A DNA stretch of 17,261 nucleotides from Thiocapsa sp. UBA6158 (GTDB taxonomy: Bacteria; Pseudomonadota; Gammaproteobacteria; Chromatiales; Chromatiaceae): the NCBI RefSeq assembly GCF_002423035.1, contig NZ_DIUM01000086.1, positions 1 through 17,261 on the forward strand. The letters are read 5' to 3'. The notes under the pieces are model-generated. The model ran no database searches. It saw only the letters and a program-made list of their open reading frames with translations, and had not been told where the DNA came from. Of the stretch, positions 12,093 to 17,261 are shown piece after piece. The position numbers were made by a program, and so were the translations under genes. How positions within the stretch are numbered: position 1 is the first letter of the stretch; each line of letters begins with the position of its first letter.

Positions 12093-13673
12093 TTACGGCT
12101 GCCCCGTGAGACCAGCCACGGATGCGCGCACCGCAAGGACGCAGTCCGCCGCCTCGGAGGCCGGCAGCTTGCACTCGCCGACATGGGCGACCAGGTTCTC
12201 GACCGTGGCGTGCATTACCTCCATCAAGGGCGCAGGCCAGATCCCCAGGGCCAGGACCGCGGCGGCCAGCACCCCGAGATTGAGTGTCTCGCGGCGATTG
12301 AGATCCTGCAGGGCGGCCACCTTCTCGTTCTTGACTTCGCCGAAGATCACCCGCTTGACCATCCAGAGGGTGAAGGCTGCAGCGAGGATCAAGGTGATCG
12401 CAGCCAGGAAGGCCCACCAGAAATCGGCCCGGAAGGTTGCGAGGATCACCATGAACTCGCCGACGAAACCGGAGGTTCCGGGCAGGCCCGCATTGGCCAT
12501 CGCGAAAAAGACGACGAAGGCACCGAACCAAGGCATCGTGTTGATCACGCCGCCGTAGTCGGCGATCTCGCGCGAATGCACGCGGTCATAGAGCACACCC
12601 ACACAAAGGAAAAGCGCGCCCGAGATGAATCCGTGCGAGATCATCTGCACCATACCGCCCTCGATCCCCATCACCGCCCCGCCGGCGAGCTCCGGGTTGC
12701 GGATGATGGTGAAGACGATAAAGAATCCGAGGGTGACGAAACCCATGTGCGCAATCGAAGAATAGGCGATCAGCTTCTTCATGTCCTGCTGAACCAGCGC
12801 CACGAATCCGATGTAGATCACCGCGATCAGGGACAGCGCGATGATCAGCCAGTCGAGCGAGGCACTGGCGTCCGGCGTGATCGGCATCGAGAAGCGCAGG
12901 AATCCGTAGCCGCCGATCTTCAGCATGATGGCGGCCAGGATCACGGACCCTCCGGTCGGGGCCTCGACATGCGCGTCCGGTAGCCAGGTGTGGACCGGGA
13001 ACATCGGCACCTTCACCGCGAAGGCGAGCAGGAAGGCGACGAAGATCAGGATCTGAGCGGTCATGCCCAACTCCAGATCGTGAAAGTCGAGAATACTGAA
13101 ACTGTCGGCCTGGAAATACATGTAGATCAAGGCGACCAACATGAAGACCGAGCCGAAAAAGGTATAGAGGAAGAACTTGATGGTCGCATAGACCCGATTC
13201 GGTCCACCCCAGACCCCGATGATAATGAACATCGGGATCAGCATCGCCTCCCAGAACACATAGAAGAGGATGGCGTCGAGCGCCGAGAAGACGCCGACCA
13301 TCACGCCTTCCATGATCAGAAAGGCTGCCATGTAATGCGACGGCTTATAGGTGATGACATCCCAGCCCGCGATGATCACGAAGATGGTGATAAAGGTCGT
13401 CAGGATAATCAGCGGCATCGAAATGCCGTCGACACCCAGGTAGTACTCGACATTGAAGGTCGGGATCCAGGCCGCGCGTTCCACGAACTGCATCTGCCCG
13501 CTGCCGGCGTCGAAACCCGTCCAGAGACCGAGGCTGATCGCGAAGGTCAGAATGGCAAAGGCGAGTGCGATCCACTTGGAGATGTCGGAGCCTCGATCAC
13601 CGCTCGCCAGCACGACGATGCCGCCGATGATAGGCAACCAGATGACCAGCGTCAGGAGAGGTAATTCGTACAT
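12093..13673 (-). CDS. nuoM: NADH-quinone oxidoreductase subunit M
   Basis: This encodes a 526-residue proton-channel subunit of complex I. The start is ATG 13673 (MYELPLLTLVIWLP), with AAGGAG nine bases upstream. The frame is open much further 5', but that part overlaps nuoL and is Arg-rich, so it is not coding. About 14 membrane helices are visible. Family marks include FYVFWEAMLIPMFIIIG with its membrane Glu, VKVPMFPVHTWLPDAHVEAP with Lys before the broken helix, LKIGGYGFLRF and LIAYSSIAHMGFV. The length is slightly above E. coli (509). It sits 20 bp downstream of nuoL; nuoN follows after a longer structured gap. Function and identity are secure. Confidence 0.97.
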   Translation of the reverse strand: MYELPLLTLVIWLPIIGGIVVLASGDRGSDISKWIALAFAILTFAISLGLWTGFDAGSGQMQFVERAAWIPTFNVEYYLGVDGISMPLIILTTFITIFVIIAGWDVITYKPSHYMAAFLIMEGVMVGVFSALDAILFYVFWEAMLIPMFIIIGVWGGPNRVYATIKFFLYTFFGSVFMLVALIYMYFQADSFSILDFHDLELGMTAQILIFVAFLLAFAVKVPMFPVHTWLPDAHVEAPTGGSVILAAIMLKIGGYGFLRFSMPITPDASASLDWLIIALSLIAVIYIGFVALVQQDMKKLIAYSSIAHMGFVTLGFFIVFTIIRNPELAGGAVMGIEGGMVQMISHGFISGALFLCVGVLYDRVHSREIADYGGVINTMPWFGAFVVFFAMANAGLPGTSGFVGEFMVILATFRADFWWAFLAAITLILAAAFTLWMVKRVIFGEVKNEKVAALQDLNRRETLNLGVLAAAVLALGIWPAPLMEVMHATVENLVAHVGECKLPASEAADCVLAVRASVAGLTGQP

Positions 13674-13693
13674 GCGGGGCGTCTCCTTCCGCG

Positions 13694-15700
13694 TTAGAGC
13701 ACGACGAAGAACGTCAAGAGCCCGATAAGCCCGACGATCATCGCAATCGCGTAGTGATAGAGGTAACCGGTCTGCAGATGCCGCGCTCGTTGTGCCAAAG
13801 CCGTAACGCGATGGGCCGAACCGTTGACGACACCATCGTCGATGATGGCGCGGTCGCCGCCGAGCCAGAGCACCCGCCCGAGCAGTCGGCTCCCGCCGGC
13901 GAAGACCTTCTGATTGAAGTCGTCGAACCCGTATTTGGACTGCAGGACCTTGGTGACGGGACCGCCCATTGCCTGCAGTTGATCGTCGATCTTCGGATTC
14001 TTCGCGAAGGTGAACCACCAGAGGACGGCGGCCGAGGCGAGCCCTCCCATCGCCAGGAAGAAGGGCGGCATGGTCATGCCGTGCAGGACGAAGGCCCACT
14101 GGCCGTGCCAATGCTCGCGCAGCGGCTGCAGGGTATCGTGCTCGGGTGCCACGACGATCGGACTCCAGTCGCCGGTGGCGAACCAATTGGTCACCAACAG
14201 CGGCTCGATGACCAACCAGCCGAGCACCACCGAGGGGATCGCCAGCAGCACCAACGGCAAGGTGACCACCCACGGGGTTTCGTGGAGATGGTGTCGGGTA
14301 TGCTCGTCCATCCGCGGCTTGCCGTGGAAGACCAGGAAATACATTCGGAAGCTATAGAGTGCCGTCACGAAGACACCGATCGTCAGCAGCACCACGGCAT
14401 AGCCGGACCCGTAGAGCGTCGAATGCCCGACGGCCTCGATGATGGCATCCTTCGAGAAGAAGCCGGAGAAGGCCGGGAAGCCGATCAAGGCCAGCGAGCC
14501 GATCAAAGCAGTGATCCAGGTGATCGGCATGTAACGGCGCAAGCCACCCATCTCGCGGATATCCTGCTTGTGATGCAGGGCAATGATCACAGAGCCCGCA
14601 GCCAGGAACAGCAGCGCTTTGAAGAAGGCATGGGTCATCAGATGGAACATCCCGGCGGCATAGGCGGAGGCGCCGAGCGCCGTCACCATATAGCCGAGCT
14701 GCGACAGGGTCGAATAGGCGACGACGCGCTTGATGTCGTTTTGCACCAGCCCGATCAGGCCCATGAAGAGTGCCGTGGTTGCGCCGATGATCAGGATGAA
14801 GCTGAGCGCTGTCTCCGACATCTCGAACAGCGGCGACATGCGGGCGACCATGAAGACACCGGCTGTGACCATGGTCGCGGCGTGTATCAAGGCCGAGATG
14901 GGCGTAGGGCCTTCCATCGAATCGGGCAACCAGACATGCAGGGGAACCTGCGCCGATTTACCCATGGCGCCGATGAAGAGCAGGATACAGATCAGCGTCA
15001 TGAGCGAGACGCCGCCGAACAGGGCGACCTGCGTGCCGGCATGCGCGGGTGCAGCGGCGAAGACCTCAGCGTAATCCATGCTATTGAAATACATCGCGAT
15101 CGCAGCAATGCCGAGGATGAAGCCGAAGTCACCGACCCGGTTGACCAGGAATGCCTTGAGGTTGGCGAAGATCGCTGTCTCGCGCGTCGACCAAAAGCCG
15201 ATCAACAGATACGAGACCAAACCGACCGCCTCCCAACCGAAGAAGAGCTGCATGAAGTTGTTGGACATCACCAACATCAACATGGAAAAGGTGAAGAGCG
15301 AGATGTAGCTGAAGAACCGCTGATAGCTGTTCTTGCCGGTCAGCGCACCTTTCGGCCAGTTGTGCTCGTCGTCGGCCATGTAGCCGATCGTATAGATGTG
15401 GACCATCAAGGAGACGAAGGTGACGGTCGCCATCATGAGCGCCGTGAGCCGGTCGACCAGGAAACCGACCTCGAAGCGGATCCCGTCCGAGACCATCCAG
15501 GTGTAGACGGCCTCGTTGTAGACCGGCAGATCACCCCAGATGAATCGCGCGAGCACCATGAGAGACAGCGCCGTAGAGAGCCCGACGCCGGCGATGGTCA
15601 CCGCATGCGCACCTTGCCGGCCGATTCGGCCGCCGAAAAAGCCGGCGATGACGGCGCCCAGGAGTGGCGCAAGCACGATGGTCAGGTAGACGTTTTCCAC
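13694..15700 (-). CDS. nuoL: NADH-quinone oxidoreductase subunit L
   Basis: This encodes a 668-residue distal proton-channel subunit of complex I, including the long lateral helix near the C-terminus. The start is a GTG at 15700, giving MENVYLTIVLAPLLGA, which matches the usual NuoL N-terminus; no ATG fits better. The ribosome binding site is weak (GAGCGAA). Diagnostic parts are FFGWEAVGLVSYLLIGFW with the antiporter-type Glu, MGKSAQVPLHVWLPDSMEGP with the conserved Lys, LIHAATMVTAGVFM and LTHAFFKALLFLAAGSVI. It is longer than E. coli NuoL (613), mainly in the C-terminal third around residues 460-560. It is preceded by nuoK with a 75-bp gap holding a 16-bp palindrome. Confidence 0.97.
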   Translation of the reverse strand: MENVYLTIVLAPLLGAVIAGFFGGRIGRQGAHAVTIAGVGLSTALSLMVLARFIWGDLPVYNEAVYTWMVSDGIRFEVGFLVDRLTALMMATVTFVSLMVHIYTIGYMADDEHNWPKGALTGKNSYQRFFSYISLFTFSMLMLVMSNNFMQLFFGWEAVGLVSYLLIGFWSTRETAIFANLKAFLVNRVGDFGFILGIAAIAMYFNSMDYAEVFAAAPAHAGTQVALFGGVSLMTLICILLFIGAMGKSAQVPLHVWLPDSMEGPTPISALIHAATMVTAGVFMVARMSPLFEMSETALSFILIIGATTALFMGLIGLVQNDIKRVVAYSTLSQLGYMVTALGASAYAAGMFHLMTHAFFKALLFLAAGSVIIALHHKQDIREMGGLRRYMPITWITALIGSLALIGFPAFSGFFSKDAIIEAVGHSTLYGSGYAVVLLTIGVFVTALYSFRMYFLVFHGKPRMDEHTRHHLHETPWVVTLPLVLLAIPSVVLGWLVIEPLLVTNWFATGDWSPIVVAPEHDTLQPLREHWHGQWAFVLHGMTMPPFFLAMGGLASAAVLWWFTFAKNPKIDDQLQAMGGPVTKVLQSKYGFDDFNQKVFAGGSRLLGRVLWLGGDRAIIDDGVVNGSAHRVTALAQRARHLQTGYLYHYAIAMIVGLIGLLTFFVVL

Positions 15701-15750
15701 TGTTTAGTTCGCTCTCTCGCTTGATGTAATCCGGATCGACCCGCCAGTCA

Positions 15751-15766
15751 CGTCGACGCGTCGACG
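15751..15766. repeat. 16-bp palindrome between nuoK and nuoL
   Basis: CGTCGACGCGTCGACG is a perfect palindrome that can fold as a 6-bp stem with loop CGCG. It lies 9 bp after the nuoK stop on the minus strand. It may be an mRNA processing or stability element within the operon. No T-run follows, so premature termination is unlikely. Confidence 0.45.
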
Positions 15767-15775
15767 CCGTCCGCG

Positions 15776-16081
15776 CTATCCCTTGAGGCTGTCCAGATCC
15801 TCCACGTTGATCGACTGCTGATTACGGAAAAGCACCACCAGGATCGCAAGCCCGATCGCAGCCTCCGCCGCCGCCACCGTCAGGATGAAGAAAACGAAAA
15901 CCTGTCCCGTCATATCCCCGAGAAAATGGGAAAAGGCGACGAAGTTCATATTCACCGCGAGCAGCATCAGCTCGATGCACATCAGCAGCAGGATGACGTT
16001 CTTGCGATTCAGGAAGATCCCCGCGACCGCAAGCATGAAGAGCCCTGCGGCCAGGATCAGATAGTCTGAGAGCGCGATCAT
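15776..16081 (-). CDS. nuoK: NADH-quinone oxidoreductase subunit K
   Basis: This encodes a 101-residue, three-helix membrane subunit of complex I, homologous to MrpC and mitochondrial ND4L. It sits between NuoJ and NuoN in the proton path. The two membrane glutamates essential for coupling are present: Glu37 in MCIELML and Glu73 in AAAEAAIG (E. coli Glu36 and Glu72). The end NVEDLDSLKG is typical. The ATG overlaps the nuoJ stop codon by four bases (ATGA type), so translation is coupled to nuoJ. The length matches E. coli (100). Confidence 0.98.
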   Translation of the reverse strand: MIALSDYLILAAGLFMLAVAGIFLNRKNVILLLMCIELMLLAVNMNFVAFSHFLGDMTGQVFVFFILTVAAAEAAIGLAILVVLFRNQQSINVEDLDSLKG

Positions 16082-16731
16082 TCGGTCGATTCCTGTGGTG
16101 CGGCCGAGGCGGCGACGGGCGGAACCGCGGCACTCTCGGAAGGCATCTTGACGATACGAATCCGGTCCGGACCCTTCTTGACTCTGACCTGCTTCGCGGG
16201 ATCCATATACTTCGTATCCGGCCGACGACGCAGGGTCAAGCGAATCGCAGCGACGATGGCAACAAGTAGGATGACGGCCGCGATCTCGAACGGATAGACA
16301 TAGAGGGTGTAAAGCAGGAGTCCGAGCTCTTCGGTATTGCTCACGTCGGGGCCCGCCGGCACGGGCGAGGGGAACTGCTGCAATCCGAAGTTGGCCGGCC
16401 CGACGATCAGGAAGATCTCAAGGGCAAGCACGACCGCAATCAGCGCACCGATCGGCAAATAGCGAATAAAGCCCGCGCGCAGCGTCGCGATATCGACATC
16501 GAGCATCATGACGACAAAGAGGAAGAGCACCATGACCGCGCCGACATAGACCAGAACCAGCACGATCCCGAGGAACTCCGCTTCGAGCAGGATCCAGAGG
16601 GCCGCGCTGCTGATGAAGGCCAACACCAGATAGAGGACGGCGTGGACTGGGTTGCGACGCGTGATCACCATCCCTGCAGCGAATAGGGTTATGGCCGCGA
16701 AGACATAGAAGAGGAATTTTTCAAAGCCCAT
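16078..16731 (-). CDS. nuoJ: NADH-quinone oxidoreductase subunit J
   Basis: This encodes a 217-residue membrane subunit of complex I, ND6-like, at the hinge between the quinone chamber and the proton channels. Five membrane segments are visible. The third carries the characteristic VLVYVGAVMVLFLFVVMML, which includes the conserved Tyr. A later conserved patch reads LLYTLYVYPFEIAAVILLVA. A charged then Ala/Pro-rich C-terminal tail of about 45 residues (from LRRRPDTKYMDPAKQVRV) makes it longer than E. coli NuoJ (184). The ribosome binding site is poor (GGAT). The gap to the upstream nuoI is 212 bp, unusual for this pair. nuoK overlaps its end. Confidence 0.97.
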   Translation of the reverse strand: MGFEKFLFYVFAAITLFAAGMVITRRNPVHAVLYLVLAFISSAALWILLEAEFLGIVLVLVYVGAVMVLFLFVVMMLDVDIATLRAGFIRYLPIGALIAVVLALEIFLIVGPANFGLQQFPSPVPAGPDVSNTEELGLLLYTLYVYPFEIAAVILLVAIVAAIRLTLRRRPDTKYMDPAKQVRVKKGPDRIRIVKMPSESAAVPPVAASAAPQESTE

Positions 16732-16734
16732 GAT

Positions 16735-16938
16735 TCATCCGAATGCCTTGGTTAGGCGCAATGGCCAAATAAGCGCCGACTGAGTGCCCGATCGGCGCCT
16801 GATCGCGCTCTGATTGCCACCTGATCGATAGAGCCCCGAAGCGCCGCTGGCGGATCGACGAAAGCCCCGAAACCCCGCGCATGACATGCCCCTATCCTCG
16901 GGCGATCCTGCGCAGCCGGCCGTGCTCCCTGCGACCAT
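16735..16938 (-). CDS. Doubtful small ORF filling the nuoI-nuoJ gap
   Basis: This ORF would encode 67 residues. Its ATG (16938) is five bases after the nuoI stop and its TGA (16735-16737) ends three bases before the nuoJ ATG, so it fills the gap exactly. The predicted protein is Ser/Gly/Arg-rich, without hydrophobic segments or any motif I recognise. There is no good ribosome binding site. Composition argues against a real gene; only the placement argues for it. It could instead be a remnant of an inserted repeat that happens to stay open. Confidence 0.2.
   Translation of the reverse strand: MVAGSTAGCAGSPEDRGMSCAGFRGFRRSASGASGLYRSGGNQSAIRRRSGTQSALIWPLRLTKAFG
16773..16798. repeat. Hairpin in the nuoI-nuoJ gap
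   Basis: GCGCCGA (16773-16779) and TCGGCGC (16792-16798) form a perfect 7-bp stem with a 12-base loop, about 40 bp upstream of the nuoJ start. The same gap has a 9-bp direct repeat AGCCCCGAA (16832-16840 and 16863-16871) and repeated CTGATCG words. This looks like a structured non-coding spacer inside the operon. Confidence 0.4.
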
Positions 16939-16943
16939 CGTGC

Positions 16944-17261
16944 TCAGCGGTAGGGCGCATCCGCGGCGCGTGCCGCGGCGATGTCCGCCTCGTATTTATC
17001 CCCGATCGCCAGGAGCTTCTCCTTGGTCATGATGTTCTCGCCGCGATTCTCGAAGTGATACTCGTAGACCCCGGTCTCGACGATCGAGTCCACGGGGCAA
17101 GACTCCTCGCAAAAGCCGCAATAGATGCACTTGAAGAGGTCGATGTCGTATCGCGTCGTCCGTCGCGATCCGTCCTCGCGCGGCTCCGCCTCGATGGTGA
17201 TGGCCAACGCCGGACAAACCGCCTCGCAGAGCTTGCAGGCGATGCAGCGCTCCTCGCCGTT
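16944..17261 (-). CDS. nuoI: NADH-quinone oxidoreductase subunit I, C-terminal part
   Basis: This is the last 105 residues of the complex I subunit that holds two [4Fe-4S] clusters (N6a and N6b) and passes electrons towards the quinone-reducing centre. The frame is open to the window end, so the N-terminal part is missing. Both cluster motifs are present: CIACKLCEAVCP at once, then CIYCGFCEESCP about 40 residues later, in the order typical of TYKY/NuoI proteins. The segment DSIVETGVYEYHFENRGE and the ending with EKLLAIGDKYEADIAA are typical of proteobacterial NuoI. It is the most upstream nuo gene in view; nuoA-H are expected beyond 17261. Confidence 0.97.
   Translation of the reverse strand, partial: NGEERCIACKLCEAVCPALAITIEAEPREDGSRRTTRYDIDLFKCIYCGFCEESCPVDSIVETGVYEYHFENRGENIMTKEKLLAIGDKYEADIAAARAADAPYR

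Noticed and set aside
10460..12109. 549-codon plus-strand ORF
   Set aside because: It lies antisense to nuoN and has the same charged low-complexity composition. No ribosome binding site or family resemblance.
13674..14273. In-frame 5' extension of nuoM
   Set aside because: It overlaps nuoL, is Arg-rich, and nuoM has a good ribosome binding site and family-typical N-terminus at 13673.
13754..15724. 656-codon plus-strand ORF
   Set aside because: It is antisense to nuoL, rich in His/Asp/Arg/Gln with no domain. It is a typical shadow of a GC-rich membrane-protein gene.

Overview
The window looks like a high-GC gammaproteobacterial chromosome segment. Gene content and protein style (NuoI-N, DapA-BamC-metallohydrolase, a tandem-haem cytochrome remnant, DUF4399 and DUF6629-like proteins) suggest a purple sulfur bacterium (Chromatiaceae) or a close relative. 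That placement rests on recognising protein families, not on a database search. The content is mostly core metabolism. I found no phage, insertion sequence, CRISPR array, tRNA, rRNA or defence system.

Left part (1-3516): the 3' end of groEL is followed by a hairpin. Next come a multi-pass membrane protein of the DUF6629 type with its own hairpin terminator, and a decayed tandem-haem cytochrome c on the minus strand. That cytochrome has lost its signal peptide and carries one in-frame amber codon just before its second haem motif. About 300 bp of regulatory-looking DNA, with an FNR/DNR-like dyad, separates it from a divergent gene for an exported DUF4399 protein. A small minus-strand membrane protein closes this part.

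Middle (3631-7393): three plus-strand genes at 23 and 59 bp spacing form a probable transcription unit: an ankyrin-repeat lipoprotein, a 95-residue protein of unknown function and a complete P-type cation ATPase. The ATPase has the single-site M4/M5/M6 pattern of secretory-pathway-type Ca2+/Mn2+ pumps (Pmr1/SPCA) rather than SERCA.

Right part, all minus strand. A metallo-beta-lactamase-fold hydrolase (7474-8235), bamC (8248-9465) and dapA (9503-10378) form one unit read dapA-bamC-hydrolase: lysine/peptidoglycan precursor synthesis, outer-membrane protein assembly and a WalJ/YycJ-like enzyme. Upstream of it lies the distal half of the respiratory complex I operon, nuoI (cut by the window edge), nuoJ, nuoK, nuoL, nuoM and nuoN. 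These encode the membrane proton-pumping arm plus the two-cluster ferredoxin-like subunit. A long hairpin separates nuoN from dapA.

The least ordinary signals are the interrupted cytochrome, the overlapping (mutually exclusive) inverted repeats between nuoM and nuoN, the unusually long nuoI-nuoJ gap holding an exactly fitting small ORF, and the altered ion-site residues of the ATPase. Long ORFs antisense to the ATPase, nuoL and nuoN are GC-rich frame shadows.
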